Part shown: positions 40,985 through 50,893 of the stretch, one piece after another
How the letters are laid out: each line of letters starts with the position of its first letter
How positions within the stretch are numbered: the stretch's first letter is position 1
Source of the DNA: Microbacterium fluvii
Lineage (GTDB): Bacteria; Actinomycetota; Actinomycetes; Actinomycetales; Microbacteriaceae
Assembly: GCF_025515205.1 (NCBI RefSeq)
Contig: NZ_JAOPFX010000001.1
Coordinates: 1,550,001 to 1,614,000 of the forward strand
Length of the DNA stretch: 64,000 nt
Reading direction: 5' to 3'
Notes under the pieces: model-generated
The model's input: only the letters and a program-made list of their open reading frames with translations
Databases searched by the model: none
What the model was told of the DNA's origin: nothing
Translations under genes and position numbers: made by a program

Positions 40985-42295
40985 ATGCCCGAAGGATCCT
41001 GTCACCCCGCGTTCGCCACCACCCAGGTGCAGGCCGGCTATGTCGCCGGCGCTCCGGTGGCCAGCGCCGTGCCCCCGATCCACCAGTCGAACGCCTACGA
41101 GTTCGGCTCCCTCGCCGAAGCGAGGGACCTGTTCGCGCTGCGCCGCGAGGGCAACGTCTACAGCCGCACGGGCAACCCCACCGCGACGGTGCTCGAGACC
41201 CGCGTCGCCGCCCTCGAGCACGGCGTCGGGGCCGTCTCGGTCGCCTCGGGTCAGGCGGCCGTCGCGCTGGCCCTGCTCACCCTCGCCCGTCAGGGCGAGC
41301 ACATCGTGGCGGCCAACCAGCTGTACGGCGGCACGATCTACCTGCTCAAAGACACCTTCGCCGACTGGGGCATCGAGGTGAGCTTCGTCGACCTCGACGA
41401 CCCCGACGCGTGGCGGGCCGCCGTGCGCCCCACCACCCGCGCCTTCTTCGCCGAGACGATCACCAACCCGCTCGCCCAGGTGCTCGACGTGCGGGCGCTG
41501 GCCGACGTCGCGCACGAGGCCGGTGTGCCGCTCGTGATCGACAACACCGTCGCGACCCCGTTCCTGCAGCGCCCGAAGGAGTTCGGCGCCGACATCGTCG
41601 TGCATTCGGCGACGAAGTTCATCGGCGGGCACGGCTCGTCGCTGGGCGGCATCGTCGTCGATCTCGGCACGTTCGACTTCGCCGCCGACCCCTCCCGATG
41701 GCCGCAGCTGAACCAGCCCCTGCACCGCGTGCCCGGCGCGTCGCTCGTCGAGCAGTTCGGCGACCGCGCCTACCTCACGCTCCTGCGCACGAAGTACTCG
41801 CAGGACCTCGGGCCGTCGCTGCCGGCGTTCAACGCCTTCCAGCTGCTGCAGGGCCTGGAGACCCTCGACCTGCGCATGGCACGGCATTCGTCGAGCGCCC
41901 TCGCCGTGGCGGAGGCGCTGGAGACCCACCCCGCCGTGGCGAAGGTGCACCACCCCGGGCTCGCCTCCAGCCCCGATCACGCGCTCGCCCAGACCTACCT
42001 GCCGCGAGGGGCCGGCTCGGTGTTCGCCTTCGAGCTGCACTCCACCGGCGACCCCGACGACGATTTCGCGCGGGTGGCATCCGTCATCGATGCACTGCGC
42101 GTCGTGCGCCTGGTCGCCAACATCGGCGACGCGCGCAGCCTTGTCGCCCACCCCGCCTCGATGACGCATGCGCACCTGGATGCCGAGCAGCTGGCCGCCG
42201 GCGGCATCTCGCCGACCACGATCCGGCTCTCGATCGGGCTCGAAGACGTCGATGACGTCATCGCCGACCTCACGGTCGCGCTCGACCGGCGCTGA
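40985..42295 (+). CDS. Cys/Met-metabolism PLP enzyme, O-acetylhomoserine sulfhydrylase-like
   Basis: A 436-residue fold-type I PLP enzyme of the cystathionine-gamma-synthase family. It has PPIHQSNAYEFGSLAEARDLF and YSRTGNPTATVLETRVAALEHG at the N-terminus, ASGQAAVALALLTLARQGEH at the PLP phosphate, VIDNTVATPFLQRP, and the Schiff-base Lys in VHSATKFIGGHG. The length and the LNQPLHRVPGASLVEQFGDRAYLTLLRTKYSQDLGPS region are typical of O-acetylhomoserine sulfhydrylases (MetY), which make homocysteine from O-acetylhomoserine and sulfide. Cystathionine lyase activity cannot be excluded. ATG 40985 is preferred; an in-frame ATG 9 bp upstream overlaps the -10-like GAGAAT (40972-40977). A strong terminator follows. 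Confidence 0.9.
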   Translation: MPEGSCHPAFATTQVQAGYVAGAPVASAVPPIHQSNAYEFGSLAEARDLFALRREGNVYSRTGNPTATVLETRVAALEHGVGAVSVASGQAAVALALLTLARQGEHIVAANQLYGGTIYLLKDTFADWGIEVSFVDLDDPDAWRAAVRPTTRAFFAETITNPLAQVLDVRALADVAHEAGVPLVIDNTVATPFLQRPKEFGADIVVHSATKFIGGHGSSLGGIVVDLGTFDFAADPSRWPQLNQPLHRVPGASLVEQFGDRAYLTLLRTKYSQDLGPSLPAFNAFQLLQGLETLDLRMARHSSSALAVAEALETHPAVAKVHHPGLASSPDHALAQTYLPRGAGSVFAFELHSTGDPDDDFARVASVIDALRVVRLVANIGDARSLVAHPASMTHAHLDAEQLAAGGISPTTIRLSIGLEDVDDVIADLTVALDRR

Positions 42296-42309
42296 CCCCT
42301 CCCGCGAAC

Positions 42310-42345
42310 GCAGAAGCGCCCCGCCGATCGGCGGGGCGCTTCTGC
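42310..42345. terminator. Bidirectional terminator between the metY-like gene and gguB
   Basis: A perfect 16-bp stem (42310-42325 with 42330-42345) and the tetraloop GATC lie between two convergent genes. The stem begins GCAGAAGCGCC, so either strand gives a GC-rich hairpin ending in a TTCTGC run. It can serve both transcripts. Confidence 0.9.
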
Positions 42346-42356
42346 TGGTTCGGGGC

Positions 42357-43595
42357 TCAGCTGTTGCCGGAGCGCCGCTTGTTGTAGACGTCGAAGGCGA
42401 CCGCCAGCAGCAGCACGAGGCCCTTGACGGCCTGCTGCCACTCGATGCCGATGCCCATGATCGACATGCCGTTGTTGAGCACGCCGATGATGAGACCACC
42501 GATGATCGCGCCGCCGATCGTGCCGACGCCGCCCTGCACCGCCGCGCCGCCGATGAACGCCGCCGAGATCGCCTCGAGCTCGAAGCCGTCACCTGCCTTG
42601 GGGCCGGCGAGGTTGAGGCGCGCCGTGAAGATGAGGCCGGCGAGGGCCGCGAGCACGCCCATGTTCACGAACAGCCAGAAGTCGACCCGACGGGTCTTGA
42701 TGCCCGACAGCTCGGCCGCGTGGCGGTTGCCGCCGATCGCGTAGATGTGACGGCCGAACACCGTGCGGTTCATGACGACGCCGTAGATCAGCACGAGCGC
42801 GGCCAGGATGATGAGGGTCACCGGGATGCCCTTGTACGACGCGAGCGCCCAGCTGAACCAGCCGATGACGACGGCGATCAGCACGAGCTTGGCGACGAAC
42901 CACACGCCGGGCTCGACCTCCTGGTCGTACTTCTGACGGCCGCGGCGGGTGCGCACCTGCTGCACGACGAACGCGACGATGGCGATGGCGCCGATGACCA
43001 GGGTGAACAGGTCGGGGTCGGTCTCACCGAAGATGCCGGAGAGGAACCCGTTGCCGATCGCCCGATATTCCGTGGGGAACGAGCCGATGTTGGCGTTGCC
43101 GAGCACGACGAGTGCGAGGCCGCGGAAGATGAGCATGCCCGCCAGGGTCACGATGAACGCCGGGATGCCGACGAACGCCACCCAGAAGCCCTGCCACGCG
43201 CCGACGAGGGCGCCGATGAGCAGCGACAGCACGATGGCGAGGAACCACGGGAGCTCCCACTTGACGGCGAGCACACCGGAGACGGCACCGATGAAGGCGG
43301 CCACCGAGCCGACCGACAGGTCGATGTGGCCCGCGATGATGATCATCACCATGCCGATCGCGAGCACGAGGATGTACCCGTTCTGCACGACGAGGTTCGA
43401 GATGTTCTGCGGGCGCAGCAGGATGCCGTTGGTGAGGATCGTGAACAGCACCACCACCGCGATCAGCGCGAGGAAGATGCCGTTCTTGCCCAGGTCGCTG
43501 AGCACGTGGCTGAGCCAGCTGGTGAACTTGTTCTCGGTCGGGTTGACGAGTCCGCCGGCGGCGGTGGACTCGTTCGAGAGGTTGTCGTTGGACAT
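42357..43595 (-). CDS. gguB: Monosaccharide ABC transporter permease (GguB type)
   Basis: A 412-residue permease of the BPD_transp_2 (ribose/xylose) family, longer than RbsC because of an insertion of about 80 residues (FVVQQVRTRRGRQKYDQEVEPG) between membrane segments, as in GguB/XylH. Conserved stretches are GMVMIIIAGHIDLSVGSVAAF in the channel core, TLAGMLIFRGLALVVLGN, and AIGGNRHAAELSGIKTRRVDFW in the cytoplasmic coupling loop. GGAGAC lies 8 bp before the ATG. It is the last gene of the pentose operon, 23 bp after the ATPase gene, and is followed by the strong terminator. Confidence 0.93.
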   Translation of the reverse strand: MSNDNLSNESTAAGGLVNPTENKFTSWLSHVLSDLGKNGIFLALIAVVVLFTILTNGILLRPQNISNLVVQNGYILVLAIGMVMIIIAGHIDLSVGSVAAFIGAVSGVLAVKWELPWFLAIVLSLLIGALVGAWQGFWVAFVGIPAFIVTLAGMLIFRGLALVVLGNANIGSFPTEYRAIGNGFLSGIFGETDPDLFTLVIGAIAIVAFVVQQVRTRRGRQKYDQEVEPGVWFVAKLVLIAVVIGWFSWALASYKGIPVTLIILAALVLIYGVVMNRTVFGRHIYAIGGNRHAAELSGIKTRRVDFWLFVNMGVLAALAGLIFTARLNLAGPKAGDGFELEAISAAFIGGAAVQGGVGTIGGAIIGGLIIGVLNNGMSIMGIGIEWQQAVKGLVLLLAVAFDVYNKRRSGNS

Positions 43596-43618
43596 TTCTG
43601 TGTCTCCTGCGGGCCCCG

Positions 43619-45148
<1,530 letters not shown>

Positions 45149-45191
45149 GTTTCCGACTTCCTCGTGGTCCCGTCACCGGGAGAGTACTGGA

Positions 45192-45230
45192 GGCGACGGC
45201 GGTGGGGAGGTATCCCCCACCGCCGCCGCC
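45192..45230 (-). other. Intercistronic hairpin between chvE and gguA
   Basis: A 16-bp stem (45192-45207 with 45215-45230, one mismatch) and a 7-nt loop lie in the 106-bp gap after the binding-protein gene. There is no T run. It probably reduces read-through or protects the upstream mRNA so that binding protein is in excess. Confidence 0.6.
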
Positions 45231-45254
45231 GATTCGACGGGGTGCGTCGGCCTC

Positions 45255-46382
45255 TTACAGGCCGAGCTCCTCGGCGGTCCAGTAGCCGGTGTCGACCAGA
45301 GCCTCCTGGACGTTGTCCTTGACGACCGGGACCGGAGCCAGCAGGTACGACGGGACGACCTTCACGTCGTTGTCGTACGTGGTGGTGTCGTTGACCTCGA
45401 CCTCTTCGCCGTTCAGGATCGAGATCGCCATGCCGGCGGCGACCTTGGCCAGCTCACGGGTGTCCTTGAAGATCGTCGCGTACTGCTCGCCCGCGAGGAT
45501 CGCCTTGACCGAGTCGACCTCGGCGTCCTGGCCCGAGATGATCGGCCACTCGTCACCGGTCGAGTAACCGGCGTCGGTGAGGGCCGAGATGATGCCGCGC
45601 GAGATCCCGTCGTAGGGCGAGAGCACCGCGTTGACCTTCGTGCCGTCCGAGTAGTTGGCCGTCAGGATGTCCTCCATGCGGCTCTGGGCGGTCTCGCCGT
45701 CCCAGCGCAGCGTGGCGGCCTGCTCGATCGTCGTCTGGCCCGACTTCACGACGAGCGTGCCGTCGTCGATCAGCGGCTGGAGCACGTCCATGGCGCCGTT
45801 GAAGAAGAAGAAGGCGTTGTTGTCGTCGAGCGAGCCGGCGAACAGCTCGATGTTGAACGGACCCTCGGGTGCGCCGTCGAGCGGGTTGCCCTCGAGGTCG
45901 GTGAGGCCCAGGCCGTTGAGGACCGTCCACGCCTGCTGCTGGCCGACGAGGAAGTTGTCGAACGTCGCGTAGTAGTCGACGTTCTCGGTGCCCTTGATGA
46001 GACGGTCGTAGGCGATCACCGGGATGTCGCTGTCGGCCGCGGTCTGGAGCACCTCGGAGAGGGTGGTGCCGTCGATCGAGGCGATGATCAGCGCCTCGGC
46101 GCCCTTGGTGATCATGTTCTCGATCTGCGAGACCTGGGTGGGGATGTCGTCCTCTGCGTACTGCAGGTCGACCGAGTAGCCGGCGTCTTCGAGCGCGGCC
46201 TTGACGGCGTCGCCGTCCTGGATCCAGCGCTCCGAGCTCTTGGTGGGCATCGCGACGCCGATGAGGCCGCCGTCGCCGGAGCCGCCGTCGCCCGCGTCGC
46301 CGTTGTCGGTCGAGCCCGAGCAGGCGCTCAGCATGAGCGCGCCCGCGGCCACGGCCGCGATGGCGATCTTCTTGAACTTCAC
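45255..46382 (-). CDS. chvE: Multiple-monosaccharide-binding lipoprotein, ChvE-like
   Basis: A 375-residue lipoprotein (lipobox LMLSAC, Cys about 21, then a Gly/Asp/Ser-rich linker) of the periplasmic-binding type 1 fold. It matches Agrobacterium ChvE in long stretches: [71 protein letters not shown] and [18 protein letters not shown]. ChvE binds galactose, glucose, arabinose and xylose. The araD gene 81 bp upstream points to L-arabinose as the main ligand here; that is an inference. A TGTGACCG half-site resembling the LacI operator lies 49 bp before the start. Confidence 0.94.
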   Translation of the reverse strand: MKFKKIAIAAVAAGALMLSACSGSTDNGDAGDGGSGDGGLIGVAMPTKSSERWIQDGDAVKAALEDAGYSVDLQYAEDDIPTQVSQIENMITKGAEALIIASIDGTTLSEVLQTAADSDIPVIAYDRLIKGTENVDYYATFDNFLVGQQQAWTVLNGLGLTDLEGNPLDGAPEGPFNIELFAGSLDDNNAFFFFNGAMDVLQPLIDDGTLVVKSGQTTIEQAATLRWDGETAQSRMEDILTANYSDGTKVNAVLSPYDGISRGIISALTDAGYSTGDEWPIISGQDAEVDSVKAILAGEQYATIFKDTRELAKVAAGMAISILNGEEVEVNDTTTYDNDVKVVPSYLLAPVPVVKDNVQEALVDTGYWTAEELGL

Positions 46383-46463
46383 TGTGGTTCCTTTCCAGTG
46401 GACATCACTGTCTTGGTGTCGATATTCAGTTGTGACCGCGCTCGGCCTGACGGGTCAGGAGAG

Positions 46464-47204
46464 CTACCGGCGGTCGTCGGTGGCCTGTCCGTAGACGTTC
46501 TGGTACCGGGCGTAGAGCCCGTCGATCGCGTCCTGCGGGATGGGGATGAGCGGGCCGCCCTGCGCGGCGACGTGCACCGTGCGGGCGACGTCTTCGAGCA
46601 TCACGGCGGCCTTGACGGCGTCCTTCGCCGTCGCGCCGATCGTGAACGGACCGTGGTTCTGCATCAGCACGGCACGGCTGCGATGCCCGGTGAGCGTCTC
46701 GACGATGCCGCGGCCGATCGAGTCGTCGCCGATGATCGCGAACGGCCCGACCGGGATCGGTCCGCCGAACTCGTCTGCCATCGCCGTGATGACGCACGGG
46801 ATCTCTTCGCCTCGGGTCGCCCACGCCACGGCGTAGGTCGAGTGCGTGTGCACGACGCCGCCCACGTCCGGCATGTTGCGGTACACGTAGGCGTGGGCCG
46901 CCGTGTCGGAAGAGGGCGAGCGGTCGCTCCCCGGCGTTCCCTCGATGACGGTGCCGTCGAGGTCGCACAGGATCATGTTCTCGGGCGCGAGGTCGTCGTA
47001 CGAGACGCCGGAGGGCTTGATCACGAAGAGGTCTGCGCCCGGCACGCGGGCCGAGACATTGCCGCCGGTCCAGACGACCAGGCCGTAGCGCACCAGCTCG
47101 GCGTGGAGGGCCGCGACGTCGGCGCGCACTCGCGCGATCGCGACCTCCGTCTTCACGCCCGCGAGGTAGCTGTCGCTCTCGGGAACACTGGCACCCTGCA
47201 CCAC
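46464..47204 (-). CDS. araD: L-ribulose-5-phosphate 4-epimerase
   Basis: AraD converts L-ribulose 5-phosphate to D-xylulose 5-phosphate, the last step that feeds L-arabinose into the pentose phosphate pathway. The 246-residue class II aldolase-like protein has WTGGNVSARVP, IKPSGVSYDDL, SPSSDTAAHAYVYR, the zinc histidines in GVVHTHSTYAVAWA, and MQNHGPFTIG. GTG 47204 has AAGGAG 7-8 bp upstream; the next codon is also GTG. Neither araA (isomerase) nor araB (kinase) is in the window. A LacI-type operator overlaps its promoter. Confidence 0.93.
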   Translation of the reverse strand: MVQGASVPESDSYLAGVKTEVAIARVRADVAALHAELVRYGLVVWTGGNVSARVPGADLFVIKPSGVSYDDLAPENMILCDLDGTVIEGTPGSDRSPSSDTAAHAYVYRNMPDVGGVVHTHSTYAVAWATRGEEIPCVITAMADEFGGPIPVGPFAIIGDDSIGRGIVETLTGHRSRAVLMQNHGPFTIGATAKDAVKAAVMLEDVARTVHVAAQGGPLIPIPQDAIDGLYARYQNVYGQATDDRR

Positions 47205-47268
47205 TGCGCCGACTCCTTTGTCTGATCTGTTGCGTGAGCCGTCATGTGACAGCCGATGTGACAGTCCA

Positions 47269-47293
47269 TGTGACCGTTCACATCGAAACTATA
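47269..47293 (-). promoter_or_regulatory. araD promoter with LacI-type operator
   Basis: On the minus strand TATAGT (47293-47288) is the -10 element. The palindrome at 47269-47282, TGTGAACGGTCACA on the minus strand, has a central CG and covers the predicted start. Two further TGTGAC half-sites lie at 47245-47250 and 47257-47262, so cooperative or extra binding is possible. Confidence 0.72.
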
Positions 47294-47356
47294 GTCAGCC
47301 GGTGCGCACCCCTGTCAACACGACATGATCTCGGGTTGGTAACGGATGCCGCACGC

Positions 47357-48367
47357 TCACCGCAAGGGCGCCGTGGAGCGCCGGACGATCAGCTCGGGCA
47401 TGATCGTGGGCAGCGGCGCGAGATCGCCGTCGTGCGGGCCCAGCAGCAGATCGACGCAGCGGCGACCGAGCTCGCTGAAGTCCTGCCGCACGGTCGTCAG
47501 GGGCGGCCAGAAGTGCGCCGCCTCGGGAATGTCGTCGAATCCGACGATGCTGATGTCGCCCGGCACATCGAGTCCCGCGTCGCGGATCGCGTGCATCAGG
47601 CCCAGCGCCATCTGGTCGTTCGACGAGAAGATCGCCGTGAAGTCGCGCACCCGCAGCAGCTCCTGGCCGGCGTAGTAGCCGAACTGCGCCGTCCAGTCCC
47701 CCAGGATCGGCGCGGTCGTCGGGATGTCGTTGGCGCTCATCTCGTCGAGGAACCCGCGCATGCGCGCTTCGGCCTCGATCCAGTCCTGCGGACCGGCGAG
47801 GTGGTAGATCGCCCGATGTCCCTGGCTGATCAGGTGTTTGGTCGCCAGGCGCGCCCCGGCGATCTGGTCGACGGTCAGGGTGTGGTCGGGGTCGAGCCCC
47901 GTCGACTGCAGCGTGACGTAGGGCACGTCGAGGTGCTGTGCGGCGAGCGCCCGGAAGACGCGCACCTGGGGCGCGATCACGACGACCCCCTCCACCGACT
48001 GCGCCGTCAGGTGCGCGATGCCGTCGGGGATCGACTGCGGATCGTGCGCGTCGATGTTGGCCGTGCTCACCCAATAGCCGCGCCGCCTGGCCGCCTCCTC
48101 GATGGCGGCGATGCTCGAGGCCGGACCGTACTGCTCGCTCGAGGCCGACAAGATGCCGATCGTCTGCGAGCGGCTCGTCACGAGCGCCCTCGCCGCGCGG
48201 TTGGGGCGATACTGCAGGTCGCTCATGACCTGCTGCACGCGCTGCTTGGTCTCGGGGCGGATGCTGGGATGCTCGTTGAGCACACGCGAGACCGTCTGAT
48301 GCGAGACTCCGGCCAGCCGTGCGACGTCGCGGATGCTGGGCCTGCGGCCGCCGGCGTCGTCGCTCAT
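47357..48367 (-). CDS. LacI-family regulator of the pentose operon
   Basis: A 336-residue repressor: N-terminal HTH SIRDVARLAGVSHQTVSRVLN, hinge YRPNRAARALVTSRSQTIGIL, and effector domain with SVEGVVVIAPQVRVF, AIFSSNDQMALGLMHAI and ISIVGFDDIPEAAHFWPPLTTV. ATG 48367 has GGAGAG 8 bp upstream and gives the usual N-terminus. Operator-like palindromes differing at one position lie before its own gene and before araD. It therefore probably controls itself and the araD-chvE-gguAB operon, with a pentose or its phosphate as inducer. Confidence 0.92.
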   Translation of the reverse strand: MSDDAGGRRPSIRDVARLAGVSHQTVSRVLNEHPSIRPETKQRVQQVMSDLQYRPNRAARALVTSRSQTIGILSASSEQYGPASSIAAIEEAARRRGYWVSTANIDAHDPQSIPDGIAHLTAQSVEGVVVIAPQVRVFRALAAQHLDVPYVTLQSTGLDPDHTLTVDQIAGARLATKHLISQGHRAIYHLAGPQDWIEAEARMRGFLDEMSANDIPTTAPILGDWTAQFGYYAGQELLRVRDFTAIFSSNDQMALGLMHAIRDAGLDVPGDISIVGFDDIPEAAHFWPPLTTVRQDFSELGRRCVDLLLGPHDGDLAPLPTIMPELIVRRSTAPLR

Positions 48368-48393
48368 GTGGTGCTCTCCGTGGGGAACGGCCA

Positions 48394-48426
48394 TGTGCAC
48401 GGTCACACGGCCCCGGTGCCATTATG
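48394..48426 (-). promoter_or_regulatory. lacI-type gene promoter and autoregulatory operator
   Basis: On the minus strand CATAAT (48426-48421) is a -10 element. TGTGCACGGTCACA (plus-strand reading, 48394-48407) differs at one position from the araD operator read as TGTGAACGGTCACA. It lies just downstream of the predicted start, where a repressor would block its own transcription. Confidence 0.68.
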
Positions 48427-48448
48427 CACGGGCGCTTCGGCGCGCGCC

Positions 48449-48454
48449 TACACT
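48449..48454 (+). promoter_or_regulatory. -10 element of the unknown gene at 48461
   Basis: TACACT is followed by 6 bp (GGCGGG) and the GTG start at 48461, a leaderless arrangement. Confidence 0.55.
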
Positions 48455-48460
48455 GGCGGG

Positions 48461-48985
48461 GTGTCGGACTTCGCGCGCTTCCTTCCGCTGAACGGCCGCC
48501 CGCACGGCGACGAGGCCGCCGTCTCGAGCGACCGACGCGCGGCCCTCGCCGATGTGGTCGCCGAGGCCGCACATCTGCTCGAGCGGACGGAGCTCCCCCG
48601 GCGCGCCGAACTCGCCGCGGCCTTCACCGCCGACGCCCGCCTCGACCTCGACCCCACGGCGCTGTCCGCCGCGGCCGATCACGTGCGCGCGGGCCGCAGG
48701 CGCAGCATCCGCTCGCTCGCCCGCGCGACGCGTGCGCTGCTCGTGCTCGGCGAGGCGGTCGGCGCGGCGCCGGAGCTGTCGGCGGCGACGACCGGCGCCG
48801 TGGCGCTCTACGGCGCCACGAGCGGTCCGTTCGATCGGCGCGCCGTGCTCAAGGGCCGCACGGTGGCCGCCACCGACGCCGACTGGTCGTTCGGCCGCGG
48901 CCCGACCGTCAGCGCGCCGGCGCTGCAGATCGTGGCTTTCGTGCTCGGGGTCTCTGACACGCCGCCCACCGCGCCGCGGGCGTGA
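48461..48985 (+). CDS. Uncharacterised 174-residue protein
   Basis: I do not recognise this protein. It is Ala/Arg-rich (174 residues), soluble, without a signal peptide or membrane helix. It is mostly predicted helical (RAALADVVAEAAHLLERTEL, LAAAFTADARLDLD) with a Gly/Ser-rich C-terminal third containing GATSGPFDRRAVLKGRTVAATDADWSFGRGP. The GTG at 48461 is supported by the leaderless promoter, third-position GC is high throughout, and its stop overlaps a possible GTG start of the oxidoreductase gene. It is therefore probably a real gene co-transcribed with the oxidoreductase. It is divergent from the pentose LacI gene, but the operator lies on the other side of that promoter, so shared control is uncertain. 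Confidence 0.65.
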   Translation: MSDFARFLPLNGRPHGDEAAVSSDRRAALADVVAEAAHLLERTELPRRAELAAAFTADARLDLDPTALSAAADHVRAGRRRSIRSLARATRALLVLGEAVGAAPELSAATTGAVALYGATSGPFDRRAVLKGRTVAATDADWSFGRGPTVSAPALQIVAFVLGVSDTPPTAPRA

Positions 48986-48999
48986 GTACGCTCGAGGAC

Positions 49000-49983
49000 A
49001 TGACCGGACTTCGCTGGGGAATCCTCGCCACGGGCCTGATCGCCCGCCTGTTCACGAGCGACCTGCGCACGGCAGGGCTCGACGTCGCCGCGGTGGGTTC
49101 GCGCAGCCCGGGGTCGGCCGAGCGCTTCGCCGAGGAGTTCGGCATCGCCCGCGCCTACGGCTCGTACGAAGAGCTCGTCGCCGATCCCGACGTCGACATC
49201 GTCTACGTCGCGACGCCGCACCCGATGCACGCCGAGAACGCGCTGCTGGCGATCGCGGCGGGCAAGCATGTGCTGGTCGAGAAGCCCTTCACGCTGACCG
49301 CGGCCGAAGCACAGCAGGTGCGCGATGCGGCCGCGGAGCGCGGAGTGCTCGCGATGGAGGCGATGTGGACGCGCTACCTGCCGCACATGGCGCGCATCCG
49401 CGAGATCATCGCCGACGGCACCCTGGGCGAGGTGCGCACGGTGTTCGCCGACCACACGCAGCAGATCTCGGCCGACCCCGCGCACCGCCTGAATGCCCTC
49501 GAGCTCGGCGGCGGGGCGCTGCTCGACCTCGGCATCTACCCCGTGTCGTTCGTGTGGGACGTGCTCGGCGCGCCTTCGACCGTCGTCGCCTCGGCACGGC
49601 TCGGCGAGACCGGCGCCGACACCGAGGTCGCGACGATCTTCACGCACGCGAGCGGCGCAGTCTCGACGACGGTGTCGTCCTCGCGCGCAGCCGGCCCGAA
49701 CACGGCGCACGTCGTGGGCACGAAGGCCCGCATCGACATCGACCGCGTCTGGTACAACCCCACGACCTTCCGCATGACCGCCCCCGACGGCACGGTGCTC
49801 GAGGAGTACGTCTCCGAGGTCGAGGGCCGTGGCATGCAGTACCAGGCGATCGCCGCCGAGCGGCTGGTCGCGGCGGGCCTCACCGACAGCGACCTGCTGC
49901 CGATCGACGAGACGGTCGCGATCATGGGCACCCTCGACGAGGTGCGCCGGCAGATCGGCGTGCGCTACCCCTCGGAGCACTGA
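49000..49983 (+). CDS. Gfo/Idh/MocA-family NAD(P)-dependent oxidoreductase
   Basis: A 327-residue two-domain dehydrogenase. The N-terminal Rossmann fold shows LRWGILATGLIARLFTSDL and VDIVYVATPHPMHAENALLAI; the family catalytic Lys is in HVLVEKPFTLTAAEA. The C-terminal alpha/beta domain has ELGGGALLDLGIYPVSFVWDVLG, of the dihydrodiol dehydrogenase / 1,5-anhydrofructose reductase type. Substrates of this group are sugars, inositols or trans-dihydrodiols; none can be fixed here. ATG 49000 (with TACGCT 7 bp upstream) is preferred to GTG 48982, which overlaps the previous stop. Confidence 0.9.
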   Translation: MTGLRWGILATGLIARLFTSDLRTAGLDVAAVGSRSPGSAERFAEEFGIARAYGSYEELVADPDVDIVYVATPHPMHAENALLAIAAGKHVLVEKPFTLTAAEAQQVRDAAAERGVLAMEAMWTRYLPHMARIREIIADGTLGEVRTVFADHTQQISADPAHRLNALELGGGALLDLGIYPVSFVWDVLGAPSTVVASARLGETGADTEVATIFTHASGAVSTTVSSSRAAGPNTAHVVGTKARIDIDRVWYNPTTFRMTAPDGTVLEEYVSEVEGRGMQYQAIAAERLVAAGLTDSDLLPIDETVAIMGTLDEVRRQIGVRYPSEH

Positions 49984-50006
49984 CCTCCACCTGTCAGACT
50001 TGAGCC

Positions 50007-50870
50007 ATGCCGGATCTGCAGAACCCCCGCGTGGCCGTGTACCTCGACTTCGACAACATCGTCATGAGCTGGTACGACCGCGTGCACGGGCGCAACTCGT
50101 ATTCGCGTGATCGGCAGCGCATCGTCGAAGATCCCACCGTGCCCGAGATCGCCGAGCGCCTGGCCGCGGCGACCGTCGACGTAGGCGCGATCATCGACTA
50201 CGCGGCCTCGTTCGGCACCCTCGTGCTCACCCGTGCCTACGCCGACTGGTCGCAGCCGGTCAACGCCGACTACCGCTCGCAGCTTGTGGCCCGCGCCGTC
50301 GACCTCGTGCAGCTGTTCCCGGCCGCCGCGTACGCCAAGAACGGCGCCGACATCCGCCTGGCCGTCGACACGGTCGAAGACATGTTCCGCCTGCCCGACC
50401 TCACCCACGTCGTGATCGTCGCGGGCGACAGCGACTATGTGCCGCTCGCACAGCGCTGCAAGCGCCTCGGCCGGGTCGTCGTGGGGGTGGGCGTCGCCGG
50501 CTCCACCGCGAAGTCGCTGGCCGCCGCGTGCGACGAGTTCACCGCGTACGACACCCTCCCCGGCGTCCCCCGGCCCGAGACGAAGAAGGCGGATGCCTCG
50601 GCCCCCGCGACCCGGTCGCGTCGCAAGAAGCCGCAGGATCCGGCGGCGGGTCTGCTCGAGCGCGCCATCCGCCTCGAGACCGAGCGCGCCGACGAGGAGT
50701 GGGTGCACCTGTCGGCGGTCAAGAACCTTCTCAAGCGCATGGACCCCTCCTTCAGTGAGAAGGAGCAGGGCCACCGCGCGTTCTCCGACTTCGTGAAGGC
50801 CTACCCCGCCGTCGCCGAGCTCGACGAGTCGACCAACATCGTGCGCGTGCGGCTGTCGCCCGACCGCTGA
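50007..50870 (+). CDS. NYN-domain protein with C-terminal LOTUS/OST-HTH-like domain
   Basis: A 287-residue protein. The N-terminal 175 residues are a NYN (PIN-like) nuclease domain with the acidic residues in VAVYLDFDNIVMSWY, NGADIRLAVDTVEDMF and VVIVAGDSDYVPLAQRCKRLG. A Lys/Arg/Pro-rich linker (ETKKADASAPATRSRRKKPQ) leads to a C-terminal winged-helix of the LOTUS/OST-HTH type (VHLSAVKNLLKRMDPSFSEKEQGHRAFSDFVKAYP). NYN-LOTUS proteins bind and cleave or sequester RNA; the bacterial ones are little studied. CAGACT (49995-50000) lies 6 bp before the ATG, so the mRNA is probably leaderless. No toxin-antitoxin partner is next to it. The catalytic acidic set looks complete. Confidence 0.88.
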   Translation: MPDLQNPRVAVYLDFDNIVMSWYDRVHGRNSYSRDRQRIVEDPTVPEIAERLAAATVDVGAIIDYAASFGTLVLTRAYADWSQPVNADYRSQLVARAVDLVQLFPAAAYAKNGADIRLAVDTVEDMFRLPDLTHVVIVAGDSDYVPLAQRCKRLGRVVVGVGVAGSTAKSLAAACDEFTAYDTLPGVPRPETKKADASAPATRSRRKKPQDPAAGLLERAIRLETERADEEWVHLSAVKNLLKRMDPSFSEKEQGHRAFSDFVKAYPAVAELDESTNIVRVRLSPDR

Positions 50871-50893
50871 AGGCCGGGCGACAGAATCCGGTT

